A stretch of DNA of 64,000 nt, taken from positions 1 through 64,000 of the forward strand of contig NHEC01000014.1 in the NCBI GenBank assembly GCA_002171655.1, in the 5' to 3' direction. Shown here piece after piece: positions 33,768 through 42,505 of this stretch. The DNA comes from Planctomycetes bacterium TMED75. Its GTDB lineage: Bacteria > Planctomycetota > Phycisphaerae > Phycisphaerales > SM1A02. Within the stretch, counting starts at the first letter, position 1, and every line of letters starts with the position of its first letter. The translations under genes and the position numbers were made by a program. The notes under the pieces were generated by a model that was not told where the DNA came from, did not search any database, and saw only the letters and a list, made by a program, of their open reading frames with translations.

Positions 33768-35300
33768 TCAGGGTTCCGACCTGATCCGTTCGATCAGGGC
33801 GCTGGATCCCAGGCCAGGCCTCAAGGCTAATACGCGTACCTCGACACCAAGTTCGTTGAGCAGGTCAAACTCCGCGATCTCTTCCGGAGCATAATCCCCA
33901 CCTTTGACGTAGACATCAGGACGGACTGCCTTGATCAACTCATGAGCTCCTGGCTCCTCGAAGACCACCAGATAATCGATGCACTTGAGCTCGCCGAGAA
34001 TTTCAAGACGCTCTTGCTGTGTGAAGATCGGCCGATCTGGTCCCTTAAGGGCTGCAACCTGGTGATCGGAATTGAGGCCGACAACCAGAACATCACCTAC
34101 CAGGCTGGCTTCACGGAGGTAGGCAACGTGACCCGCATGAATGACATCAAAGCAGCCATTGGTCAGTACGATCCGACGCCCCTGAGAACGCAACCGATCA
34201 AGTTCCTCAACTAACTGACCGAGCTCGCGATGATTGGACGCCCCGCCAGGAACCTCATGGAGAAGCGCATGTCGAAGTTCATGAAGTGGAATCGGCCGGA
34301 CCCCGAAAGTTTCGACTTCCAGACCGGCTGCGACATTGGCCAAGTGAATGGAATCTACGGGATCAAGTGAATGGGCGTACGAGGCCGCGAGGACTGCAAG
34401 AACCACATCGCCAGCCCCCGTGACGTCATAGACATTGCGAACGCGAGTCGGGATGTGAACTGGACTTGACTGAGCGTTGTGAGCAAGAACCGCACCCTCC
34501 CGGTCGATGGTAACCACGACCTGCTCAATGCCGAGAGAACTACGCAAGGCGGCAGCGAGTCGTTTGCCACGGGCCACTCCTCCGTCATCCGATGAGACCT
34601 GTTCAATCGAATCACCAAGGACCAACTCGGCTTCACTTCGGTTGGGCGTGATCAGATTGGCGCCGGAGTAGAGTTCGTATGAAGTGCGTGGAGCGGGATC
34701 GACCAGAACTGGAACGCCATGCTTGGAAGCGAGACGAATCACTTCCTGACAGACATGTTCGGAGCAGACCCCTTTTCCGTAATCCTCGATGCAGATGACA
34801 TCGCTTCCAGTAATTGCTGCTTCGAAGCCATTGAGAAGTGCCGCCTCCATCGCAGTTGAGAGTGGAGCGGTGGATTCAAAGTCCAGACGAAACATCTTCT
34901 GAGGGTGCCGATGCTGTGCAAGGCCCACCAGGCTTTGTTTCACCGTGGTTGGCCTCGTTTCATCGGTGGTCAGACCGCTGACATCACAACCGATCTCTTC
35001 CAGACCAGCTCTCAGAAGCCTGCCTTCAGAATCATTGCCGACCACTCCGACACAATGAACCTCACCGCCCAGCGCCGTGAGGCATGCCGCAACGTTTCCC
35101 GATCCGCCCGGTGTGCTGCATACATCCTGGTGCGAACGAGCACGCAGGATGGGGACGGGAGCCTCGGGGCTCAGACGTTCAACCGTTCCCTTGATTTGCT
35201 GATCAAGCATGAAATCGCCGACCAGCAGCACTTTGAAGGAGCTGAATTCATCAACCGCCCGACACAGCTTGAGAAAAATGTTTTCTGGATCCGCATTCAT
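33768..35300 (-). CDS. hldE: Bifunctional heptose-7-phosphate kinase / heptose-1-phosphate adenylyltransferase
   Basis: Predicted 510-residue cytoplasmic enzyme making ADP-heptose for LPS core. Residues 1 to about 330 are a PfkB/ribokinase-type kinase (VLLVGDFMLDQQIKGTVERLSPEAPVP, GGSGNVAACL, and VTGAGDVVLAVLA with the catalytic Asp). Residues about 355-505 are the nucleotidyltransferase (LTNGCFDVIHAGHVAYL, with the HxGH motif, and VYVKGGDYAPEEI). The start ATG 35300 lies 10 bases after the lpxK stop; the longer frame from 35384 overlaps lpxK and is rejected. Confidence 0.95.
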   Translation of the reverse strand: MNADPENIFLKLCRAVDEFSSFKVLLVGDFMLDQQIKGTVERLSPEAPVPILRARSHQDVCSTPGGSGNVAACLTALGGEVHCVGVVGNDSEGRLLRAGLEEIGCDVSGLTTDETRPTTVKQSLVGLAQHRHPQKMFRLDFESTAPLSTAMEAALLNGFEAAITGSDVICIEDYGKGVCSEHVCQEVIRLASKHGVPVLVDPAPRTSYELYSGANLITPNRSEAELVLGDSIEQVSSDDGGVARGKRLAAALRSSLGIEQVVVTIDREGAVLAHNAQSSPVHIPTRVRNVYDVTGAGDVVLAVLAASYAHSLDPVDSIHLANVAAGLEVETFGVRPIPLHELRHALLHEVPGGASNHRELGQLVEELDRLRSQGRRIVLTNGCFDVIHAGHVAYLREASLVGDVLVVGLNSDHQVAALKGPDRPIFTQQERLEILGELKCIDYLVVFEEPGAHELIKAVRPDVYVKGGDYAPEEIAEFDLLNELGVEVRVLALRPGLGSSALIERIRSEP

Positions 35301-35310
35301 GAGAACCAGT

Positions 35311-36354
35311 CTACAGCGCGATCGGCTTTCCACAGGCCGTGGAAAGTGCTTGTTCCAGCTGATCCTGACCGCGGGTGAATTCAATACTGACCTCTGGAAC
35401 GAGGATGGGGATATTCTCGGTGGTCACCAGCTCGGTTTCCCTCAGCTTTACCCAATCCTTGGCCGGTACCAACAGTCCGTCACAGTCCTTTGCGAGGGAC
35501 CGGATCCGGTTGATCTCCGCGGAATCGTACAGGGCATGGTCTCGAAGGGCTCGATGGAAAACCACATCGAATCCCTCCCGTCGCACATGAGACTCGAACG
35601 CTGCAGGATTGCCGAGGCCACTGACGATGCCGATACGAGTGAGGGGGAGCTCGGAGGACGTGGCGAGACGATGCAGAAGCTGCCCATTGGAGTACACATC
35701 GATGCCCGACCAGACATGGCGCGCCCACGCATCGGGACCGGAGCCTCGATGGCGGAGGACCGACTCGAATACAACGTCGTCGGTCTTGGAGTCCGCGGCG
35801 TTAGTCACCAGAACCAGGTCCGCTCGTTGTATCCGGCTGGCTGGCTCACGCAACCAACCATGAGGCAGCAGGTCACCATCCAGAGCGGGCCTCGACGCAT
35901 CCACCAGGACGATGTCGAGGTCTCGGTGCAGACAACGATGCTGAAAACCATCATCGAGAAGCAGGACGTCGAATGAACCCGGGGAGGACTCAAGCATGGA
36001 AAGTGCCGACCCAGCACGATCCGCTCCGACCAGCACCGGGATTTTTTCCAGACGCATTCGATACTCGATGGCTTCATCAGAGCCGTTGGTCTCATCGGCT
36101 CTGTATCCACGGAGTGCGACTCCCGGAGCTCCTCCAGAGTCTGCGATTGCTTGGGCGAATCTGGTGGTCACTGGGGTCTTGCCGGTGCCTCCGGCAGTGA
36201 GATTACCGATGGAGATAACCGGAACTGGAAGCTGTATCGGTGTGAGGTTCGCCATTCGCCTGGCAGAAACCCGTTCACCAAGTCCGTAGAGTCGTGCTGC
36301 AACCCAGGACAAGGGGCTCAATGAGTTTGGCAGTGGACCGCCTTCAGCCTTCAT
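35311..36354 (-). CDS. lpxK: Tetraacyldisaccharide 4'-kinase
   Basis: Predicted 347-residue inner-membrane-associated kinase that phosphorylates the lipid A disaccharide at the 4' position. Walker A is GNLTAGGTGKTP at residues 50-61, preceded by P-V-P-V-I-S-I. Signature LLDDGFQHRCLHRDLDIVLVDA and the later AFESHVRREGF and F-x-D-H segments fit LpxK. It overlaps the preceding small membrane-protein gene by 11 bases. Together with hldE and a heptosyltransferase it shows that this organism makes lipid A-based LPS. Confidence 0.95.
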   Translation of the reverse strand: MKAEGGPLPNSLSPLSWVAARLYGLGERVSARRMANLTPIQLPVPVISIGNLTAGGTGKTPVTTRFAQAIADSGGAPGVALRGYRADETNGSDEAIEYRMRLEKIPVLVGADRAGSALSMLESSPGSFDVLLLDDGFQHRCLHRDLDIVLVDASRPALDGDLLPHGWLREPASRIQRADLVLVTNAADSKTDDVVFESVLRHRGSGPDAWARHVWSGIDVYSNGQLLHRLATSSELPLTRIGIVSGLGNPAAFESHVRREGFDVVFHRALRDHALYDSAEINRIRSLAKDCDGLLVPAKDWVKLRETELVTTENIPILVPEVSIEFTRGQDQLEQALSTACGKPIAL

Positions 36355-36772
36355 CGGTGCCGTCTCTTTCGTTGATCGAAACCGAATCCTGTGACGATTG
36401 CCTCAGATTAGATTGGATTTCCTGAGCTGCCAACAAGGCATCCTGCAGGAGCATCCGACGGTAAATGAAAAAACTGTTGAGAACATCCATACCAACCAGA
36501 AGCACAAAGAGGAAAAGAAGTCCGATTGCCGCCAGCCACGAGTTGACGTAATCGGCAGGGCTGATTTCCGAGTCGACGAAGGATGCCGCCCTGACCAGAG
36601 CAAAGATGGCGAGTGCGGCAAGCACCAGTGAGGCTCGCCGAATACCGCGGCGTGAGGGCTCGACGTCCCGCCGACCGAGTCGCTGCCAGTACCACGCACA
36701 GGTGAGCAGCAGCAGGCCACCCAGGCCAATGCTGAGAAAGGGTGACATGTCAATCTGGGCGAGCAACATCAT
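36344..36772 (-). CDS. Small membrane protein in LPS operon
   Basis: Predicted 142-residue protein with three hydrophobic segments (about 12-28, 47-65 and 80-100), a basic cytoplasmic loop between the first two and an acidic helical C-terminus. Family not recognised. It overlaps maf by 4 bases (ATGA) and lpxK by 11, so it is translated together with them. Confidence 0.7.
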   Translation of the reverse strand: MMLLAQIDMSPFLSIGLGGLLLLTCAWYWQRLGRRDVEPSRRGIRRASLVLAALAIFALVRAASFVDSEISPADYVNSWLAAIGLLFLFVLLVGMDVLNSFFIYRRMLLQDALLAAQEIQSNLRQSSQDSVSINERDGTDEG

Positions 36773-37380
36773 GGACCACCATTGAGCAAGCGTTCAAGCT
36801 GTGGACGCAACCGCCGAATGGGAAGGCCCATGACCGTCGAGGGATCACCCACACAGGACACCGGCCAGCCTGCAGCCACTCGATCGGCAAGATTGTACCC
36901 GCCAGATTTTCCTTGCCACTCAGGTGAGTCGAGATATTTCTCAAGGAGATGGCCGTCCAAGGACCCCATGCTGACGTCGGCGACATCGCACCAGATGGAT
37001 CGCGACATGCTATCCCGATCAAGCAAGGCCACACCGGTGATGGTCCGGTGGCTGGATCCAATTAAAGCCGTAAGCATCTGCTCGGCCTCAGACCGGTTGC
37101 CTGGCTTGCCAAGCACTTTCCCATCAAGCTCGCACATGGTGTCGGCGGCGAGCAGGATCCCCCGGGAACCAAGCTCGGTGTCGTCCTGTTCCAAAAGGTT
37201 TCGATGGACACCAAGCGCCTTGAACCACGCACGAGCCGCGCAGATACCGAGCACACTTTGTTCGGTGAAACGAAGCTGATCGTCATCCAGGCAAGAACTT
37301 ATACAGGTGGGGTTGAAGCCAGCCTCCTGCAAAAGCTGTTTTCTACGAGGCGATGAACTCGCCAACCAGAGAGTTCTCAT
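36769..37380 (-). CDS. Maf-like nucleoside triphosphate pyrophosphatase
   Basis: Predicted 203-residue enzyme. It starts LWLASSSPRRKQLLQEAGF, the Maf signature, and contains LLAADTMCELDGKVLGKP and GKSGGYNLADRVA (in the family usually A-G-A-Y-x-I-Q). Known Maf proteins hydrolyse dTTP/UTP or modified nucleotides to prevent their use. Maf variants here cannot be assigned to YhdE or YceF type. Its ATG overlaps the heptosyltransferase stop by one base (TGATG). Confidence 0.88.
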   Translation of the reverse strand: MRTLWLASSSPRRKQLLQEAGFNPTCISSCLDDDQLRFTEQSVLGICAARAWFKALGVHRNLLEQDDTELGSRGILLAADTMCELDGKVLGKPGNRSEAEQMLTALIGSSHRTITGVALLDRDSMSRSIWCDVADVSMGSLDGHLLEKYLDSPEWQGKSGGYNLADRVAAGWPVSCVGDPSTVMGLPIRRLRPQLERLLNGGP

Positions 37381-38459
37381 CAGCGGGCCCCAAGACGGTC
37401 GAGCGCATGTTCCAGCACCTGATCGAGGGCAATACCGTCAAGTGAGTTGGTCGATGTACTGGACGCACGATAGTCATGACCCGAGCCCGTGGCTGTCGGA
37501 GGGCGGAGGACGTGCTCAAGCGCTCCATAAGGGCCTACTTCCTCAGGATCCGTAGGACCAAACAGCCCGACTAATGGACGTGAAAAACCCACCGCGATGT
37601 GAAGTGGAGCGGAGTCGTTGGCCACGACTAGATTTGCGCCTTGAATTATGGCAAGCAGCTCCCCCACGCTGGTTCGACCGGCGAGCGAAGCGACTCGAAC
37701 TCCAGAAACGCCAACCGAGGCAGCAATTTCATCAATGGAGGCCTGCTCAGAGGAGCTGCCCACGAGTACAAAGTCACGGTGGCCATGCGCGGCCAGGGAG
37801 CCCATCAACTCGCACCAGCGTTCTCGAGGCCATTCCTTGCTGGCCCATCGGCTGCGGGGGGCGAGCACGATGTATGGGGCACCTGGATTCTGGGGGTGCA
37901 GACGCCACTGCTGCGATGAGGCGTCAGGCACGTGAAGACTCATGTCCATCTTGACCGGAACGCCGATCCCAGAAATCAGAGCCATGGTCCGATCGACAAC
38001 ATGCCGTTGCGAGCAAGGTATCCGGTCGGTTAAAAACACCCATCCGAATTCAGCTGCCCTGGCAAATCCAACTCTGCGCGGCGCTCCAGAAAACCAGGCA
38101 AACAGGCCGCTGCGAGCAAGTCCCTGGCAATCAAGGACCAGATCCCATCCAGGCCGAGACAGACTTCGCAGATAGGCAAGCGTCTTGAGGAGCCTTCGAG
38201 GGGACTTCCAAGCACCTCTGAGTGCCTGGCGAGGAAATGGAACCACCTCGTCAAGAGCTGGATGCGCTGAAACCGCCTCCGAAAACTCTTCTTGTATCAG
38301 CCAACCGATTCGGGCATCAGGCCACGCAGAGCGAAGCGAAGCCAGAACTGGGACCGTCCTGCAGACGTCACCAAGGGCACTGGGGCGGATGATGAGGATT
38401 GAGCTAGGGGTAGAATCAGTCATCAAGTTCTCAGGGACTGCATAATCAGATGCAGCCAT
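37380..38459 (-). CDS. Glycosyltransferase family 9 (heptosyltransferase-like)
   Basis: Predicted 359-residue GT-B enzyme, first gene of the LPS operon. IIRPSALGDVCRTVPVLASLR is the family 9 opening, VLDCQGLARSGL follows, and the ADP-heptose binding part has P-R-S-R-W-A-S-K-E-W-P, SLAGRTSVGELLAIIQGANLVVANDSAPLHIA and GLFGPTDPEEVGPYG. It probably adds heptose to the LPS inner core. ATG 38459 has AAGGA 7 bases upstream; ATG 38423 is an alternative. Confidence 0.9.
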   Translation of the reverse strand: MAASDYAVPENLMTDSTPSSILIIRPSALGDVCRTVPVLASLRSAWPDARIGWLIQEEFSEAVSAHPALDEVVPFPRQALRGAWKSPRRLLKTLAYLRSLSRPGWDLVLDCQGLARSGLFAWFSGAPRRVGFARAAEFGWVFLTDRIPCSQRHVVDRTMALISGIGVPVKMDMSLHVPDASSQQWRLHPQNPGAPYIVLAPRSRWASKEWPRERWCELMGSLAAHGHRDFVLVGSSSEQASIDEIAASVGVSGVRVASLAGRTSVGELLAIIQGANLVVANDSAPLHIAVGFSRPLVGLFGPTDPEEVGPYGALEHVLRPPTATGSGHDYRASSTSTNSLDGIALDQVLEHALDRLGAR

Positions 38460-38786
38460 CGAAGCATCCTTCGCGAAGTATACGACGGGAGTCGACTCGG
38501 CAGTGTTCTTGACAGATACAGGGCGTTGGGACCATAGTTTCCCAACGATCCAGCCGGCGATCCGGTCTCTGGAGGCAAGGCTTCCGGTTGAACAGCCCTA
38601 CGGAGTATTGAAGCAATCAGCGCAGAGGAATCCCAACACGACGTTCCTGACCAGCATTCGGAAGCCTCGGAAGATGGCTCTGGAGAAGCGAACGGTGCGC
38701 AGAGTACCGAGGATGCGCGGGACGGCTCACGCACCGGGCAGGGTTTCGACACCGTAGTAGGGCGGATCGTCGTCGAACGGGGGCTG

Positions 38787-39974
38787 GTGACCTCGGACGA
38801 ACTGGACGAAGCATTGGAACTGGCTGCAAAGCGGCGCGAACTGGACCCCTCTCTTTCAGTCGCAGAAGTTCTGGTCGTCGAAGACATGATCACCCGGCGC
38901 CAGCTCGATCGTGTCCGAGGCGAATATGAAACCGACAAAAACAGTCAGCAGATTCCGGGGTACAAGATCCTGAGAAAGCTTGGAGCCGGAGCGATGGCGA
39001 CGGTGTTCCTGGCTCGCCAGCTGAGCTTAGATCGGTTGGTCGCGATCAAGGTACTTCCCAAGCGTTTCTCGGCAAACGAATCATTCATAGAACGCTTCTA
39101 TCGAGAAGGACGAGCGGCAGCCAAACTCAACGATTCCAATGTAGTTCAGGCCTACGACGTCGGCCAAGCAGGTGAACACCACTACTTCGTGATGGAATAT
39201 GTGGATGGTGAGACGGTTTATGACGCCATCAAACAGGAGAAGCGAATCAGCGAACGAGCTGCGCTCAAGATTCTCAAACAAGTCGCTTCGGCACTCAAGC
39301 ACGCTCATGAGCGGGGTTTCATCCACCGCGACATCAAGCCAAAAAACATCATGATTGCCTCCAATGGCACCGTAAAACTGGCAGACCTCGGACTTGCCAG
39401 AGCACTCAGCGACCAACAACTTGCCGAGTCCGAAGCGGGGCGCGCCTACGGCACCCCCTTCTACATCAGCCCGGAACAGATACGCGGTCGGGTGCAGATC
39501 GGTCCGGAGGCTGATATCTACGGCCTCGGGGCGACCATGTACCACATGGTGACAGGCAAGGTTCCATTCGAAGGGCGAACCCCTTCGCAAGTCATGCACC
39601 GTCACCTCAAGGACGACCTGGTGCCACCCGACCACGTCAACTCCAAGCTTTCGGCCGGTACCGCTCAGATCATCGAAATGATGCTGGAGAAGCGACCAAG
39701 CGACCGGTATGGGACGGCGTCTGACTTGATCGAGGACATCGACAGAGTGCTCGACAAGAAGAGACCGCTGCATGCAGGTTCAAGAATCGACCTTTCGACG
39801 GTTGCCCAGAGTCTCAGCAAGGATGAAACCGTTCCGGCCGGTCTTCCTGCGAGACCAGGGGCCCACTCTTCGACGCCCCGAGGCAGTCAAAGCGATGCAA
39901 CACTTAAGATCCTACTGATCACGATTGCCGGCCTGCTGGTTCTGATCCTGGCATTCATCTTCCTGTCGGGCTGA
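38787..39974 (+). CDS. Membrane-anchored Ser/Thr protein kinase
   Basis: Predicted Hanks-type kinase, at least 395 residues. Kinase marks: KLGAGAMATVFLARQ (Gly loop), VAIKVL (Lys), FIHRDIKPKNIM (catalytic loop), ADLGLAR in place of the usual DFG-containing strand, and GTPFYISPEQIRG. A single TM segment ends the protein (LLITIAGLLVLILAFIFL), so the kinase faces the cytoplasm. The N-terminal helical segment (DELDEALELAAKRRELD) resembles those before many planctomycete kinases. The frame stays open upstream to 38592 and continues the homologous-looking pattern (GRIVVERGLVT), so the GTG given here is probably internal. Confidence 0.88.
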   Translation: MTSDELDEALELAAKRRELDPSLSVAEVLVVEDMITRRQLDRVRGEYETDKNSQQIPGYKILRKLGAGAMATVFLARQLSLDRLVAIKVLPKRFSANESFIERFYREGRAAAKLNDSNVVQAYDVGQAGEHHYFVMEYVDGETVYDAIKQEKRISERAALKILKQVASALKHAHERGFIHRDIKPKNIMIASNGTVKLADLGLARALSDQQLAESEAGRAYGTPFYISPEQIRGRVQIGPEADIYGLGATMYHMVTGKVPFEGRTPSQVMHRHLKDDLVPPDHVNSKLSAGTAQIIEMMLEKRPSDRYGTASDLIEDIDRVLDKKRPLHAGSRIDLSTVAQSLSKDETVPAGLPARPGAHSSTPRGSQSDATLKILLITIAGLLVLILAFIFLSG

Positions 39975-40428
39975 AACGAGCCATCAGTTCGATTTCAACG
40001 GTGGCACCCAAGGGGAGGGCGATGACTCCCACCGCAGCCCGCGCGTGACGCCCAGCCTCTCCAAAGAGATCCTGCATGAGTTCACTGGCACCATTGGCAA
40101 TGGCGGGTTGCCCATGAAAGCCTGCCTCGGATTGAACAAAGACCCCGAGTCGAAGGATCTGCTCAACCGAGTCCAGCCCACCGGGGAGCACTGAGTCGAC
40201 GACCGCCAAAGCGTTCAGGGCACACTGACGGGCTGCGTTTACAGCTTCTGCCTCACTCACCTCAGACGGAACAGACCCCTTGAACTGCAGGTTGCCTTCC
40301 ACCATGGGTATCTGACCACTCACGATGACCGTTCCCTCATGCACAACGGCTGGTAGATAGGCTGCAACGGGGTTCGGCGGGGTGGGCAGGCTCAAACCAA
40401 GCTCTGACAACTTGTGAGACGGGGTCAT
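39955..40428 (-). CDS. RidA family protein (YjgF/UK114)
   Basis: Predicted 157-residue homotrimeric protein. Known RidA members deaminate reactive enamine/imine intermediates. It contains VSGQIPMVEGNLQFKGSV, QCALNALAVVDSVLPGGLDSV, the strand R-L-G-V-F-V and ARAAVGVIALPLGATVEIELMA. The usual active-site Arg position corresponds to R-A-A-V-G. This is the longer RidA subtype (about 150 against 130 residues). The 3' end overlaps the kinase gene by 20 bases on the opposite strand. Confidence 0.88.
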   Translation of the reverse strand: MTPSHKLSELGLSLPTPPNPVAAYLPAVVHEGTVIVSGQIPMVEGNLQFKGSVPSEVSEAEAVNAARQCALNALAVVDSVLPGGLDSVEQILRLGVFVQSEAGFHGQPAIANGASELMQDLFGEAGRHARAAVGVIALPLGATVEIELMARFSPTGR

Positions 40429-41421
40429 GTGAAAAAATACTCCTTAAAACCAGCTCAGGCCCCAGAACAGCTGAAAGATGAATGGACCGAGACCTGGCGA
40501 TTGGTGCCGATCTCCATGGACTGGGACACAATACCAAAGCCAGTCAGATGGGCGGCTTACAGCCCCTGAGTCGTAAAAAGGACTCTGGTATCGACGAAAT
40601 AATCTGTTTCTTCACCAAAGAGCAGATACTTGACAACCACACGAGGGGCTTTAACGTACCTGTATGTGGCTTCTGTTCATTTGCAACAGGATTGAGGTCC
40701 TGACCTGCTATGCAACGGGTAACCACAGGCTGACGAGAGCCTCCTTTTATTCGATTTCACTCTCTTTGATTGAGATCACAACTGCACTTATTTCAGGCCT
40801 TTGCGCCGCCTTTTAGATCCCACTCGTCAGCGACAATTTGAAACGCTGTGCCAGCCTGAACACAAGCTGGCAATCTGTGGGTCTCCAGTAGCCTCTCTTC
40901 GACTCCTTGAATTCGAGGAGCAAGCTGAGCAGGAGGCATGGAGCATGTTGGCCAATCACCCTCAATGAACGATGGAATGAGCGGCCTCGAGCAAGGTGTG
41001 AAGACTCAAGGGTCGGGTTCAAAGGGAACCCGTGCGACCTCATTCCACCCTGTTCTGCAAGCCACCACCACCATGGACGTATGGCTCCAGGTTGTCCACC
41101 TCGTGGAAAAACTGGTCGCTGGTTCCAGGTGAAGGGGTCACCGCTGGGTCATCCCCTCTCCCGGACGTGCACACGCGGCACAGCAGGCACCAAACATGTG
41201 TCCTTTTCTTCCTCAATGCGGGGGAACCATTCTGCGAGCAGACAGCTCGCAAGGGTCTTGAGAAGTGACGTCACTGAAATAAGCACCCAAATCAACAGAA
41301 CAGGGCCTCTTCCTCCATTCAGCTTGCTCGACAAGTACTGACCCAGCGTGGATCGGAACGGCAGCCCGGAAATAAAGACCCCATGAACAAGCTACTCACT
41401 AGATTCCAACCGGAGAATTCA
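40429..41421 (+). other. Long intergenic region without a recognisable gene
   Basis: About 990 bases separate RidA and the first prepilin-like gene. Short frames exist but have no ribosome binding site and no recognisable protein features. Structures seen: GCCAGC...GCTGGC near 40850-40871; a perfect 7-bp hairpin at 41233-41251; and the 12-base palindrome AGTGACGTCACT at 41264-41275. A weak promoter-like TGGATC-N16-AATAAA lies at 41349-41376, before the prepilin gene. A decayed gene or an RNA cannot be excluded. Confidence 0.5.
41233..41275 (+). promoter_or_regulatory. Hairpin and 12-base palindrome upstream of prepilin genes
   Basis: TGCGAGC-AGACA-GCTCGCA (41233-41251) is a perfect 7-bp stem-loop. 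Thirteen bases later AGTGACGTCACT (41264-41275) is a perfect palindrome, the size of a dimeric-regulator half-operator. They lie about 150-190 bases before the prepilin start. A regulatory role is inferred. Confidence 0.35.
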
Positions 41422-42420
41422 ATGAAGAAGACTCGAGGCTTCACACTCGTAGAACTGCTGGTCGTCATCGCAATCATTGCGCTGCTGATCGGCCTGCTCC
41501 TCCCAGCCTTGGCCAAGGCTCGGCAATCAGCACGGTCTACCAAGGACAGCTCGCAGATTAATCAGACCCACAAGGGAATGTTGATCTATGCCAACAGCGA
41601 CAAAAAGAATCGCCTTCCGATTCCTGGCATGAAGTACCCCGTCTGGTACCAAAACGGTGCCACCGTATACAAGGGGCGATACGGCTCAGAGCGTCAGGAG
41701 ATCAACAGCAGCAAGAACCTCTACTCACTCTGCATCGCTGAAGGTTACTTCAAGCCCAACATCCTGGTGGGTACCACTGAAGTCAATGATGCTGTCGAAG
41801 TCGATGAAGATTACGACTTCTCCTCGATCAGACCTGCGGAAAACAAGTACTGGGACACCGGCTTCTCCGCAAACATCGACGAGAGAGCTGAGGGCTCGTG
41901 CGATGACGAAGTCACTGATGAATGGCAAGGAAACACCTGCCCCGACACGTGCAATACTTCGTACGCCCACATGGCCATTCATGGCAAGACCAGCCCCCCC
42001 GCCAATAAGGCAAACCTCAGACGATCACAGAACTGGGTGAACTACGCCGGATCTGAACACGTCGTGATGGGCACTCGCGGTACTCGCGGTGGCGACGAAT
42101 CCAGCGAGACACATTACGCGAAGAGTCCCACCCTCCAGCTGCACGGACCGCAGGACCGATGGAACGGCTACTTCTGCTTCGGTGACAACCACATGGAGTA
42201 CGAAGAAAGCTTCTACGGCACGAACTACATGTGCATTGGTTCGGGCGGTAACCTCCCCGACAACGTGTTCTGGAGAGACTTCGGACCATCGGACCAGGGC
42301 CAGACTTCCCAGTGCGCCACCGGTGATATCCCGGCTGCGTGGGAAGGCGACAGCTGGATCGGTATCACGAGAACCGTCAATGACTTCGGCAGCTCGCACG
42401 CCTGGGACAAACGAGACTAA
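41422..42420 (+). CDS. Prepilin-like protein with N-terminal methylation motif (copy 1)
   Basis: Predicted 332-residue protein of type II secretion/type IV pilus-like assembly. ATG 41422 has GGAG 6-7 bases upstream; the ATG at 41383 adds 13 residues without support. The leader MKKTRG precedes the prepilin peptidase site G-F-T-L-V-E-L-L and a hydrophobic helix (VVIAIIALLIGLLLPALAKAR). A long C-terminal domain of about 280 residues is rich in Asp, Ser, Asn, Trp and Cys. Such large-domain prepilin-like proteins are numerous in planctomycetes, where their role is largely unknown. Closely related in layout to the next gene. Confidence 0.85.
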   Translation: MKKTRGFTLVELLVVIAIIALLIGLLLPALAKARQSARSTKDSSQINQTHKGMLIYANSDKKNRLPIPGMKYPVWYQNGATVYKGRYGSERQEINSSKNLYSLCIAEGYFKPNILVGTTEVNDAVEVDEDYDFSSIRPAENKYWDTGFSANIDERAEGSCDDEVTDEWQGNTCPDTCNTSYAHMAIHGKTSPPANKANLRRSQNWVNYAGSEHVVMGTRGTRGGDESSETHYAKSPTLQLHGPQDRWNGYFCFGDNHMEYEESFYGTNYMCIGSGGNLPDNVFWRDFGPSDQGQTSQCATGDIPAAWEGDSWIGITRTVNDFGSSHAWDKRD

Positions 42421-42505
42421 TCCCCAATTGGCATACCCAATCAATTGGCCTGAACATCTGAGCAGGGAGGGGGCTCACCCTCCTTGCTCCAACAAAGAAA
42501 AATGA

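Noticed and set aside
40482-40703. 73-codon frame in the long intergenic region
   Set aside because: No ribosome binding site or recognisable domain; composition like chance reading.
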